DNA of 64,000 bases, from contig JAXMCQ010000006.1 of NCBI GenBank assembly GCA_046349315.1, positions 1 to 64,000 on the forward strand, in the 5' to 3' direction. Every line of letters starts with the position of its first letter. The stretch's first letter is position 1. The position numbers and the translations under genes were made by a program. Below the pieces are notes generated by a model. It worked only from the letters and a program-made list of their open reading frames with translations. It searched no databases and was not told the DNA's origin. Below are positions 52,187-61,165 of the stretch, in pieces. Origin of the DNA: JAEUMG01 sp046349315. GTDB lineage: Bacteria; Pseudomonadota; Alphaproteobacteria; Rhizobiales; Aestuariivirgaceae.

Positions 52187-53052
52187 AGCTTCTAGCCGCC
52201 TTCAACTGGAAGATGAGCCATCTTCGGCGCGGGCGCCGGATGGGGTTCATGCGCACCGGCAATCGCCGCTCGGTGCGGTTCCTGGCGCGGGTGGGCGCGC
52301 TCAGCATCTTGGCCTTGGCCGTGGGTTTCGGCCTCCATGATGGCGGCCATCTCAAATATCCCGGCAGCCCTTGGGAGAATGCCTCGGGTCGTGTCGCAAG
52401 TTTGTTCGGCTTTGCTGCCGATGGCATCAGGATAGCCGGTCTCAAGTATCACCATGCCGAGGCAGTACTGACGCCGATCGGTGTGCGCCCCGGTGGTTCG
52501 CTGATCGGTTTCGATGCCGGGCACGCGCGGAGGCTGCTTGAGAATATGGACTGGGTTCTCTCGGCGAAAGTGATGCGGATGTTTCCCAACCAGCTCGAGA
52601 TCTCGGTCGTCGAACGTGAACCGTTCGCACTCTGGCAGCGCGGCGGGAGCCATTATGTGATCGACAAGACGGGCTCGGCGATGAGTTCGCTTGACCCGGC
52701 GCGCATGGCGACCCTGCCGCTCGTGACGGGCGAGGGGGCGCAGGCGGCAATTTCGGAGCTTGTTAACCAACTTGAAGCGCATCCGCGGCTAAAATCAAAA
52801 ATGCTGGCCGCCGCGCGGGTTGGTCAGCGCCGCTGGACCCTTCATCTCGACAATGGCGTTGCTGTCGCCTTGCCGGAGAGGGACGTCGAGAGGGCGATGG
52901 CGCGGGTCGAAGACCTCGATCAACGCTATGATTTGCTATCCAAGGGGATCAAGGGCATCGATCTGAGGGTTGCCGGCCGCGTCACGGTAATGGTCAGCGA
53001 AGCGCCCGCCACGGGGTCTGAGAGCAAGCTCAAAGTGAGCCAGCGTCAGTAG
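52183..53052 (+). CDS. ftsQ: Cell division protein FtsQ
   Basis: 289 residues. A basic cytoplasmic part (SHLRRGRRMGFMRTGNRRSV) precedes one membrane span (FLARVGALSILALAVGFGL). Then come a POTRA domain (IRIAGLKYHHAEAVLTPIGV) and an FtsQ beta domain (AKVMRMFPNQLEISVVEREPFALWQ). It recruits FtsL/FtsB to the divisome. The 4-base overlap with ddlB fits the operon pattern; ftsA starts 16 bases later. Confidence 0.94.
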   Translation: MKLLAAFNWKMSHLRRGRRMGFMRTGNRRSVRFLARVGALSILALAVGFGLHDGGHLKYPGSPWENASGRVASLFGFAADGIRIAGLKYHHAEAVLTPIGVRPGGSLIGFDAGHARRLLENMDWVLSAKVMRMFPNQLEISVVEREPFALWQRGGSHYVIDKTGSAMSSLDPARMATLPLVTGEGAQAAISELVNQLEAHPRLKSKMLAAARVGQRRWTLHLDNGVAVALPERDVERAMARVEDLDQRYDLLSKGIKGIDLRVAGRVTVMVSEAPATGSESKLKVSQRQ

Positions 53053-53068
53053 ATGGGTTGCGTCGCTT

Positions 53069-54391
53069 ATGACTGTTGTACCGCTCCATAGCACGGGAGG
53101 CTCGAAGGCCGCCGCACAAGACAGGACACGTGTCATTGCGGCGCTTGATATCGGTTCAACCAAAGTCAGTTGCCTGATCGCGCAAGCGAGCCCGGCGAAG
53201 CACCGCCCGCCCGGCAGCGAAGAGCAATCGACCTTGCGAGTCCTGGGCGTCGGTCATCAAGCCTCAAGAGGGGTCAAGGCCGGAGCGATCATCGATGTCG
53301 ATGAGGCCGAGAAGGCGATCCGGCTGGCTGTTGATGCTGCGGAGCGCATGGCGCAACGGACGATCTCCCACGTCTGGGTGAATATCTCGGGCGGACGGCC
53401 AAATTCCTCCTCACATTCGGCTACGATCAAGACGCAGAATGGTGAAGTCAACGAAGGCGATCTCGCCGCGGTGACAGGGCAGGCCCTGGAATCCGTGAAG
53501 CCTGGCAAGCGGACCGTCCTGCATGTGGCGCCGGTGCAGTATCAACTCGACGACGCCAAGGGGCTCAAATCGCCTATTGGCATGTTCGGCGAGACGCTGG
53601 GCGTCCACCTCAATGTGGTGAGCTGCGACGCGGCGCATATGCGCAATCTCGCATTGGCAATCGAGCGCTGCCATCTCTCGGCGGCTGGAACGGTGATCAC
53701 GCCCTACGCGGCGGCCAAATCAGTGCTCGCCGAGGATGAGAAGGCCTTGGGCATCACGCTCATCGACATGGGTGGCGCGACCACGGGCATCGCTGTCTTT
53801 CACAACGGCAATCTCGTCCATTCGAGCATCGTGCCGATCGGTGGGCAACATATCACCAATGACATTGCACGCGGCCTGTCGACGACGATCGCCCACGCCG
53901 AACGCATGAAGACTCTTTGGGGGACCGCCATCCCATCGCTCATGGACGAGCGCGAGACCGTGGCTGTGCCGCTGCTTGGCGAGCGCGGCGTTGACACGAT
54001 CCACCAGGTACCGCGCTCGATGCTGACCGGCATCATCAGGCCGCGGCTTGAGGAAATATTCGAACTCGTGCGCGACCGGCTCGAGGAGTCAGGATGCGGG
54101 CGCCTCGGCGGAGGCCGCATGGTTCTTACCGGAGGCGCGAGCCAGCTTAGCGGCGCACGCGAGGTTGCGGCGCAATGGCTCGACCGGCAGGTCCGGCTCG
54201 GCGTGCCGGCGCAGTTACAGGGGGCACCCGACAGTGCGCGCGCGCCGGGTTTTGCGGTCGCCGTGGGCCTTCTCAATTACGCGCTGATACCGGATCCGGC
54301 ATGCGTGATGCCTTCGGGAATCACCAGCGCAACGCATCGCCAGCCCGGCTATCTGCGCCGCGTTGGACGTTGGCTCGCCGACAGTTTCTGA
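53069..54391 (+). CDS. ftsA: Cell division protein FtsA
   Basis: 440 residues. Actin-like fold: phosphate 1 VIAALDIGSTKVSCLI; the SHS2 (1C) subdomain around residues 95-175 (HVWVNISGGRPNSSSHSATI); phosphate 2 GITLIDMGGATTGIAVF; adenosine motif GGRMVLTGGASQLSGA. The C-terminal tail GYLRRVGRWLADSF is the amphipathic membrane-targeting helix. FtsA tethers FtsZ to the membrane. It is normally followed by ftsZ, but here the transcript ends 50 bases later in a terminator. Confidence 0.96.
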   Translation: MTVVPLHSTGGSKAAAQDRTRVIAALDIGSTKVSCLIAQASPAKHRPPGSEEQSTLRVLGVGHQASRGVKAGAIIDVDEAEKAIRLAVDAAERMAQRTISHVWVNISGGRPNSSSHSATIKTQNGEVNEGDLAAVTGQALESVKPGKRTVLHVAPVQYQLDDAKGLKSPIGMFGETLGVHLNVVSCDAAHMRNLALAIERCHLSAAGTVITPYAAAKSVLAEDEKALGITLIDMGGATTGIAVFHNGNLVHSSIVPIGGQHITNDIARGLSTTIAHAERMKTLWGTAIPSLMDERETVAVPLLGERGVDTIHQVPRSMLTGIIRPRLEEIFELVRDRLEESGCGRLGGGRMVLTGGASQLSGAREVAAQWLDRQVRLGVPAQLQGAPDSARAPGFAVAVGLLNYALIPDPACVMPSGITSATHRQPGYLRRVGRWLADSF

Positions 54392-54441
54392 ACGATTTGG
54401 AGTGCGGCGGACCTGAAGCCCAGGTTCCGCAGAAGGGGAAG

Positions 54442-54477
54442 CGGCGGCGCAAAAGTTCGAGCGCCGCCGTTTTTTTT
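54442..54477 (+). terminator. Intrinsic terminator ending the dcw operon after ftsA
   Basis: A perfect 9-base stem CGGCGGCGC / GCGCCGCCG with a 10-base loop, followed by eight T residues (54470-54477). It works only in the plus direction; there is no matching A-run before the stem. Confidence 0.93.
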
Positions 54478-54478
54478 A

Positions 54479-55552
54479 TTACCCGGTGATATTCTTCTGA
54501 AGTGCCCTGATGCGGGCGGCGAGCGACACGACGTTGGCGAGGCCGCGCTGCGGCTTCTCATCGCCTACGGGGCGCGAGGGTTTGCCGAATGGCGGCATTT
54601 CTGGCTCTCGCGGCTCGACCAGGCGGCCACCGGCCGGCCTCATGTCGTCCGGCACGGTGAGTTGCGGATATTCGGCGCGGAGCGGTTCCAGCCGTTCGAC
54701 CTCCGCGGCCAGTGCCAGGGTCTCGCGCTCGGCGTGGGTCAGCATTCGATCTATCGAACGCTCCTGATTGGTGACTTCTTCGAAGTTCGCGGCAACCCGT
54801 TCGTAGCCTTGCTCCAGATGCTCGCCGGAATCGGGAGAGCCTTCCAGCGACGCGGCGGCGAGTGCGGCGAGTTCGTGACGTTCGCGATTGAAGCTGTAGC
54901 GTTGTTCGGCAATTTCGCGCGAGAGGGCCGTCAGCTCCTCGATCCGGCGCTCGAGCCGGTCGGCGGTATTCAATTGTTCCTGGTGCATTGCCGATTCGAT
55001 GCGCATCGGCTGTTCCGAAAGATGCTGCTGGAGTTCGGCGATACGGGTGTCGCGATCGGCAAGGGCATTGGTGAGATTTGCCAGTTCTTGCTTCAGGCGG
55101 CTGATCGCGTCGTGGCTATCCTGAAGCCCTGCCTGAGCGTCGTGCAGAGCATTGGTGCGCGCAGCGAGCTCAGACTCTAAGTGTATCGTCTGCTCATGCG
55201 ACGAGCCCATGCGCAGTTCGCGCTCCGCTAGTGCGGCTTCGCGTTCGCGTATCTCCTCGACGGTGATATCGTTGCGATTGCGCTCGCGGGTCAGTTCGGC
55301 GCTCTGCTCGACGAGTTGCGATTTCAAATCTTCGGAGCGGATTTCCAGCTTGCGGGTCAGCATTGCGCATTCCGCCCGCAACCGGTCGCGTTCGGCCTGC
55401 ATTTCGACCAAGGTTGAGGGAATCTGGCGCTGCATGCGGCGCGACCCCACCCGCACCGCCATGTGCCAGACAAGCCGTCCAAAGAGCAGCGCCAGGAGAA
55501 TTCCCAGCGAAAAGCCCAATGCCACCAGCATCAATGTCTCTGCGCGAGACAT
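54479..55552 (-). CDS. Membrane-anchored coiled-coil protein
   Basis: 357 residues; ATG 55552. One N-terminal membrane span (LMLVALGFSLGILLALLFGR) precedes a cytoplasmic basic stretch. A long coiled coil runs from about residue 45 to 285 (many E/R/L/Q heptads, such as RAECAMLTRKLEIRSEDLKS). The C-terminal tail is Pro-rich and then helical. Similar uncharacterised proteins occur in Hyphomicrobiales; the layout recalls ZipA- or EzrA-like divisome or polarity scaffolds, but no such role is shown here. It is convergent with ftsA, sitting where ftsZ would be expected. Confidence 0.85.
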   Translation of the reverse strand: MSRAETLMLVALGFSLGILLALLFGRLVWHMAVRVGSRRMQRQIPSTLVEMQAERDRLRAECAMLTRKLEIRSEDLKSQLVEQSAELTRERNRNDITVEEIREREAALAERELRMGSSHEQTIHLESELAARTNALHDAQAGLQDSHDAISRLKQELANLTNALADRDTRIAELQQHLSEQPMRIESAMHQEQLNTADRLERRIEELTALSREIAEQRYSFNRERHELAALAAASLEGSPDSGEHLEQGYERVAANFEEVTNQERSIDRMLTHAERETLALAAEVERLEPLRAEYPQLTVPDDMRPAGGRLVEPREPEMPPFGKPSRPVGDEKPQRGLANVVSLAARIRALQKNITG

Positions 55553-55685
55553 GCACGTACCTACATCCTTTGGCCAGAACCGGGTTCGCCGGTTCGGCGG
55601 TCCACCGACATTGGGGAAAGAATAGCCCGGCCGGCGTAAAGTTGCGACCGGGATTTTTTGCGTTCTGCGGGTGGCGAAAATCGCG

Positions 55686-56297
55686 TCAGAACGGGTTCCA
55701 GGTTGGGTGCGGTGTGTATTTCAGGTAGCCAATATTTGCGCCAAGCCGGGCGCCTACGCCGGTCCTGATCGGGGCCAGCACGATATCCCCGTACTTTTCG
55801 TAATTAACGCCCAGTCCGCCCACCAGATAGGCCGATCCCTCGACACCGCCAAAGCGCACATCATGGAGTTCGGAAGGAGAGGTGGAATTGTACACCAGAA
55901 CCAGCGCACGAGAGCCGTTGCCGCCGAAATCAAAGCCGAGCGAGGGGCCTTGCCAGAAGATTCGCTCCTTCGTGCCATTCTTGTAGTAAATCGTGCCCTC
56001 GCCGTAACGGAGCCCGGCAACGAGCGCGCCGGCTGCTTCCTCGCCTACGATGTAGGCCGTCGGCTCGCCCTTGGTGCTGAATACATATTCGACGGCATCA
56101 GCGACCCCGCGGGTCGTCTTGCCGAAGAAATTATGGCCTTTCTCGATGATCTCCTCGGAGGAGTAGGTCTCGCCGCTCGTTTGGGCGCGGTCGACGCTCC
56201 CGGTGTATTCGCCCTCCTTGGCGATTGCGGCCGGGGTGAAAGTCAGGGCCAGGGATAAGACAAGAGCAGGCAAACCGGCATGACGGAAACGCAACAT
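55686..56297 (-). CDS. eipA: DUF1134 periplasmic envelope-integrity protein (EipA-like)
   Basis: ATG 56297, with AGAGG upstream, gives 203 residues; a longer start at 56324 lacks support. The signal peptide is LPALVLSLALTFTPAAIA. The DUF1134 domain is typical: EEIIEKGHNFFGKTTRGVAD, AYIVGEEAAGALVAGLRYGEG, FWQGPSLGFDFGGNGSR, and the C-terminal RLGANIGYLKYTPHPTWNPF. In Brucella EipA is a CtrA-linked envelope stress and division factor. ctrA lies 2 kb away here. Confidence 0.9.
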   Translation of the reverse strand: MLRFRHAGLPALVLSLALTFTPAAIAKEGEYTGSVDRAQTSGETYSSEEIIEKGHNFFGKTTRGVADAVEYVFSTKGEPTAYIVGEEAAGALVAGLRYGEGTIYYKNGTKERIFWQGPSLGFDFGGNGSRALVLVYNSTSPSELHDVRFGGVEGSAYLVGGLGVNYEKYGDIVLAPIRTGVGARLGANIGYLKYTPHPTWNPF

Positions 56298-56482
56298 ATC
56301 TGACCTCTTCGAAGACAACGCCACCTACCCAGCACCAGCCTCCGCGGTACCGCCTGCCTATCTGTTTTTGACGACTTTCCCTGATGCGAGAGTGGCTGCG
56401 ACTTGTGGCTTCTCTGAGGCCTTTTCCCGTATCACCCCAGACCTACCAGACGGGGGCTTCGAAACGGTTAAGCAATTACCAA

Positions 56483-57277
56483 TCAGGCTCTCGCCGAGGC
56501 GACAAAGCCGGGATTGGCATAACCGGCGCCGACCTTGCCATAGGTCAGGGGTTCGCCGGTTTCCGTAGCGACAGCGCCGCCGGCAGCGGCGAGAACCGCA
56601 TGACCGGCGGCCGTGTCCCATTCCATGGTGCGTCCGAAGCGGGGGTAGAAGTCGGCCTCGCCCTTGGCCAATAGGCAGAATTTGAGCGACGAGCCAGCGC
56701 TCTTCAGGCTATGGCGGCCCTTTGCCTTGAGCCAGGCCTCGGTCTTGGCGTCCATATGTGAACGGCTGGCCACGACCACTGGTTCAGCAGGGGTCGCCGC
56801 TCTTGCGTGAATGGGTGTCCACTCAAGCGCGCTTGGCTTCGTTTCGCCGCCGATCCTCGCCAACCAAGCGCCAAGGCCCACCTCGCCAGCGAAAATCTCG
56901 CCCTTGGCTGGCGCATAGACGACACCGGCAACCGGGCATCCGTCGCGGATCAAACCGATATTGACGGTGAATTCGCCATTGCGGGTCAGGAATTCCTTGG
57001 TGCCGTCGAGTGGGTCGACGAGATAGAAGAGGGCGGCAGTCTTCGGAATGTGACCGGCTGAAGCCGCTTCCTCTGACACGACCGGTATGTTCGGATCGGA
57101 CTCAGCAAGATCGCCAAGGATCAGCCGTTCGGCCGCCTCATCGGCTTCGGTGACTGGGGAGAGGTCAGCCTTTTCGCGGGCCGTCACGTTCGAACCATAG
57201 ATCGTCATGATTTCATCGCCGGCGCGCAAGGCAATTGCCGCAAGGCGGCGCAGAAGATCAGACAGTGTCGATGGCAT
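56483..57277 (-). CDS. cysQ: 3'(2'),5'-bisphosphate nucleotidase CysQ
   Basis: ATG 57277 gives 264 residues (ATG 57289 possible). Inositol monophosphatase fold: SPVTEADEAAERLI (first metal acids), VVSEE, LVDPLDGTKEFLTRNGEFTVNIGLI (the DPLDGTKEF signature of CysQ), and the C-terminal MEWDTAAGHAVLAAAGG. It hydrolyses PAP from sulfate assimilation or sulfotransfer. That fits the sulfotransferase genes 2-5 kb downstream, which release PAP, though linkage is inference. Divergent from chpT. Confidence 0.93.
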   Translation of the reverse strand: MPSTLSDLLRRLAAIALRAGDEIMTIYGSNVTAREKADLSPVTEADEAAERLILGDLAESDPNIPVVSEEAASAGHIPKTAALFYLVDPLDGTKEFLTRNGEFTVNIGLIRDGCPVAGVVYAPAKGEIFAGEVGLGAWLARIGGETKPSALEWTPIHARAATPAEPVVVASRSHMDAKTEAWLKAKGRHSLKSAGSSLKFCLLAKGEADFYPRFGRTMEWDTAAGHAVLAAAGGAVATETGEPLTYGKVGAGYANPGFVASARA

Positions 57278-57403
57278 TGCGGCCCTCATGCAGATTATGG
57301 CGCGCCGGTATGCGCCGAGGCGGCAAGAGCCGTCAATGCGGAAATCCGTCCCACATTTTGCTATGACAGAGTGATTCGATGGGAATGAGCGGGGAACGAG
57401 CGG

Positions 57404-58030
57404 ATGAGCGGCGAAGTCATTTTGAGCGACCTTGATTTGGCGGCGCTGCTGTGCAGCCGCGTGTGCCACGACGTCATCTCGCCGGTGGGCGCGATCACCA
57501 ACGGACTGGAGTTGCTCGAGGTCGAAGATGATGAATCGATGCGCGAGATGGCGATGGACCTCGTCAAAAAATCGGCGAAGCAGGCTTCAGCCAAACTGCA
57601 GTTCTGCCGCATAGCATTTGGTGCCGCGGGCTCGGCGGGATCGATGATCGACATGGGGGAGGCGGGCGATGTGGCGCGGGCTTTTGTCGGCGAAGAGAAG
57701 GTGAAGCTCGAATGGCAGGCGCCGCGCGAGAACCGGCCGAAAGCGGAAGTCAAGCTTGTGCTCAACATGATGTTGCTGGGTATAGCCGGAATTCCGCGCG
57801 GCGGCAAAGTATCAGTCGGCGTCGATGGCAGCGGATTTGTCGTGCGCGCGGAAGGCGATCAGGCGCGCATACCGGAGAAAATCGCTGAGGTCATTTCTGG
57901 CGGCAGCAATGGCCAGGATCTCGATGCGCGCCTGGTCCAGCCTTATTATTCCAAGCGGCTTGCGGCGAGCGCCGGATTGAACCTGTCCATGGCGCTCGAT
58001 AATGGTGCTGTGGTCGTCCGGGCAGCCTGA
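57404..58030 (+). CDS. chpT: Histidine phosphotransferase ChpT
   Basis: 208 residues; ATG 57404. Phospho-acceptor H22 lies in CSRVCHDVISPVGAITNGLELL, the ChpT dimerisation helix; a degenerate HATPase-like C-terminal domain follows (LVLNMMLLGIAGIPRGGKVSV). ChpT relays phosphate from CckA to CtrA and CpdR. It is convergent with ctrA, 12 bases tail to tail. The intergenic region towards cysQ contains one GATTC (57373). Confidence 0.92.
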   Translation: MSGEVILSDLDLAALLCSRVCHDVISPVGAITNGLELLEVEDDESMREMAMDLVKKSAKQASAKLQFCRIAFGAAGSAGSMIDMGEAGDVARAFVGEEKVKLEWQAPRENRPKAEVKLVLNMMLLGIAGIPRGGKVSVGVDGSGFVVRAEGDQARIPEKIAEVISGGSNGQDLDARLVQPYYSKRLAASAGLNLSMALDNGAVVVRAA

Positions 58031-58042
58031 GGCTTAAGTCTC

Positions 58043-58750
<708 letters not shown>

Positions 58751-59112
58751 TCGAATCCCCATTAAATCGGCCAAGCTACGGCCGCCCCGTCAAACGCACA
58801 AAACTCGCGACGCCGGCCGCAACAAACGATTAACGCTGATCCTTAAGATAGCGCGGGAAAGGTTAACAAAACCTAATCCAGATACGCAGAATCTACTCCC
58901 ATCGATGCAATTTCCCCGTGTCTCCGCTGATTTCCCGACCGCCTCAACCTTAACGCAGACAATTGGAGCAATCGGATTTACGGGGCCTTAAGCTTACCCG
59001 GGCAGGATGGGGGCTTCCGAGGCATCGAATCTCCAAGCTAGGTGATTCGACCTAGGCTGAGAAGAGTCCGTGATGGCAAGTCTCAGAAGTTTGTTCGGGT
59101 AACGGGGTATCC
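58751..59112. promoter_or_regulatory. ctrA upstream control region with GANTC and TTAA elements
   Basis: A 362-base gene-free region between ctrA and the FliJ-like gene. It contains four GANTC (CcrM methylation) sites: 58753-58757, 58889-58893, 59027-59031 and 59044-59048. TTAA elements lie at 58830, 58843, 58863, 58950 and 58988. Two of them (58830/58843) are nine bases apart, close to the TTAA-N7-TTAA CtrA box. In Caulobacter, ctrA is driven by a GANTC-regulated P1 and a CtrA-activated P2; the same logic is inferred here. Confidence 0.65.
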
Positions 59113-59493
59113 ATGCGCTCAAGGGAATCGCAGATCAAATCCTACCGCTTCCGCCGCGACGAGAAGCAGCGTCAGGTCAATGACATAGAGGCGATGATCG
59201 CCGACCTGATGCGGAAATATGACGATCTCGACCAGCAGGTGCGGGGTGAAGAGCAGCGGACCGGGGTGACCGATCCCAATCATTTCAACTATTCGATGTC
59301 GGCGAAAGCGACGCGCGGCCGCCGCGACAATCTCATGCGTTCAGTCAATGAATTGCGCGAGCAGTTGGCCGTCGCACAGAACGGCCTCAACGAAGCGGTC
59401 TCGGAATTGCGCAAGGCGGAATTGCTGGCCGAGAAGGAGACCGGCGGGCAAGCGCCGATCCTGCCGGTGACCGTCGCTCACGCGATGCGCTAG
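59113..59493 (+). CDS. fliJ: FliJ-like coiled-coil flagellar export protein
   Basis: 126 residues; ATG 59113 after AACGGGG. An extended coiled coil starts SRESQIKSYRFRRDEKQRQVNDI and contains GVTDPNHFNYSMSAKATRGRRDNL. Proteins of this type next to ctrA are annotated as FliJ in Hyphomicrobiales; FliJ links the FliI ATPase to FlhA in flagellar export. No other flagellar genes are in the window, so the name rests on layout and neighbourhood. It probably shares the ctrA divergent control region. Confidence 0.75.
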   Translation: MRSRESQIKSYRFRRDEKQRQVNDIEAMIADLMRKYDDLDQQVRGEEQRTGVTDPNHFNYSMSAKATRGRRDNLMRSVNELREQLAVAQNGLNEAVSELRKAELLAEKETGGQAPILPVTVAHAMR

Positions 59494-60221
59494 TTGGCTG
59501 GCGCCAGACGGTACTTCGACAGTTTTGCGTAGTAGGGGTGGGCCGCCTCGGCGATCGCCTTGAGTTCGGCCGGCAAGTCCGGCGGCGGCGAAGTATCGCG
59601 CGAAAAACCGGTCGATTGCCAAACGGCATTGTACCAATGCGGCGCCCAGTTCCCATCAAAGGCTTTCGGACCCGCAGGCCAAGCGAGCATTGCTGGATCG
59701 AAGCCAATACCGCAAGCCGCGCAGAGCGTAGTTAACATGCCACGCGGATTCGAAAGCACGTCCTCGGCATCGATCACCGCCGGCGCGCGGCCGAGACGGT
59801 CGGCGACAAGGTCGAAGAGTTCGGCCTGCTCCACGAAACCGATATCGCGCAGCGAGACCTCCGACCACTTGCGCGCATAGCTTGCGAGCACGCGGTCGGG
59901 CGCGCGGATGAGAAAAGCATTGGTCACCCCGTGTATCCAGGAGCGATCAAACCCATCGAGCATGTGGTGGGTCATGTGTTTCTGGTAGAAGAGGGTCTTG
60001 CCAGCAGGCGGCGGTGCCAGGCACGCGGCGACGAGCTTGTCCCAATCCGTGTCATAAGCAGTGATGATGTCATCGCGAAGCGGGTGATCATTGCCATGGG
60101 TCTTGAGCGAGAAGGCATAGAAGGGCTCGTCCCAGGCAAGGCAGTCGGCGCGGTTGCCGAAGGAGTACATCATGGCGGTCGAGATGTTGCGCGGCCCCGA
60201 CCACATGGCGATGGTGGTCAC
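59490..60221 (-). CDS. Sulfotransferase family protein (small, 243 aa)
   Basis: GTG 60221 overlaps the aminotransferase stop by 4 bases (GTGA), so this start is chosen over a longer frame. The N terminus TIAMWSGPRNISTAMMYSF is the P-loop-like 5'-phosphosulfate region (SGPRNISTA), and RAPDRVLASYARKW is the 3'-phosphate-binding region. This subgroup (sulfotransferase family next to class IV aminotransferase genes) is common in Alphaproteobacteria. Actual PAPS use is untested, and the MWSGPRN motif suggests it may bind another phosphorylated ligand. It is the last gene of a coupled triad. Confidence 0.84.
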   Translation of the reverse strand: MTTIAMWSGPRNISTAMMYSFGNRADCLAWDEPFYAFSLKTHGNDHPLRDDIITAYDTDWDKLVAACLAPPPAGKTLFYQKHMTHHMLDGFDRSWIHGVTNAFLIRAPDRVLASYARKWSEVSLRDIGFVEQAELFDLVADRLGRAPAVIDAEDVLSNPRGMLTTLCAACGIGFDPAMLAWPAGPKAFDGNWAPHWYNAVWQSTGFSRDTSPPPDLPAELKAIAEAAHPYYAKLSKYRLAPAN

Positions 60222-61165
60222 GAGAGCGACCTCGTGGCCTCGCGCCGGCAGAGATCGCGATAGAGCTCGCTGATGCGGCGTGTGAGGGGACCAGCGCCCC
60301 GCCATTCGCCCTTGGTGTCCAAGGGATTTCGCACTGGCCTTCCGTCGATTTCGCGAACCGGAGTCATCCCAGCGAACGTGCCGGTGACGAAGGCTTCATC
60401 CGCGCCGTAAACATCATAGAGCGAGAAGAATTTTTCGCGGGCAGGGATGCCGTTCTCGGCACAAACGCGCAGTATTGCGGCGCGCGTAATTCCGGGAATG
60501 CAGTATTGACCCGTCGAGGTCCATACTTCGCCGCGCCGCACGATGAAGAAGTGCGTGGAATTACAGGTTGCGACAAAGCCGTGCGGGTCGAGCATGAGGG
60601 CTTCGTCAGCCCCTGCATTCATCGCCTGCACGCAGGCGGTAATGCAATTCAGCTTCGAATGCGAATTGAGTTTCTGATCCTGTACGTCGGGATAGCCCCG
60701 CCGCACATTCACGGTAAAGAGCCGGATACCGTTTTCGAGTATCTCAGGTTTTGGCGATTTGTATTCCGGAATGATAACAATGGTTGCCGGCGAAATCGTC
60801 AGACGCGGATCCTGATAGGGGGTCGCCTTGACGCCGCGCGTGACCATCAGACGGATGTGAACGCCATCTTTCATGTCATTGGCATCGAGGCAGGCGAAGA
60901 GGCGGCCGACCAGTGCCTGAGGCTCCAGCCCGACATCCATGAAGATCGCCTTCGCGCCCTCGTAGAGCCGTTCGATGTGCTCACGAAGAAACGGAATGCC
61001 GCCAGTGTGAAGTCGCAAGCCCTCCCACACGCCGTCGCCGAGAATGAAGCCCGAATCGAATACCGACACCATGGCTTCGTTGCGTGGAACCAGCTTGCCG
61101 TTGACCGAGATCAGGATCGCGTTGTTGCGCGGATCTGCGACGTATTCGTGCGTTCCGGTCGTCAT
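60218..61165 (-). CDS. Class IV aminotransferase (branched-chain/D-amino acid type)
   Basis: 315 residues. Class IV fold: ISVNGKLVPRNEAMVSVFDSGF, then LGDGVWEGLR; PLP lysine in KLNSHSKLNCITACVQA; cofactor loop EALMLDPHGFVATCNSTHFF; and IPGITRAAILRVCAENGI. The pocket motif CNSTHFF differs from the EGxxSNIF of typical IlvE, so the substrate may not be a branched-chain amino acid. Stop and start overlap the flanking genes by 4 bases on both sides, the tightest coupling possible. Confidence 0.87.
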   Translation of the reverse strand: MTTGTHEYVADPRNNAILISVNGKLVPRNEAMVSVFDSGFILGDGVWEGLRLHTGGIPFLREHIERLYEGAKAIFMDVGLEPQALVGRLFACLDANDMKDGVHIRLMVTRGVKATPYQDPRLTISPATIVIIPEYKSPKPEILENGIRLFTVNVRRGYPDVQDQKLNSHSKLNCITACVQAMNAGADEALMLDPHGFVATCNSTHFFIVRRGEVWTSTGQYCIPGITRAAILRVCAENGIPAREKFFSLYDVYGADEAFVTGTFAGMTPVREIDGRPVRNPLDTKGEWRGAGPLTRRISELYRDLCRREATRSLS

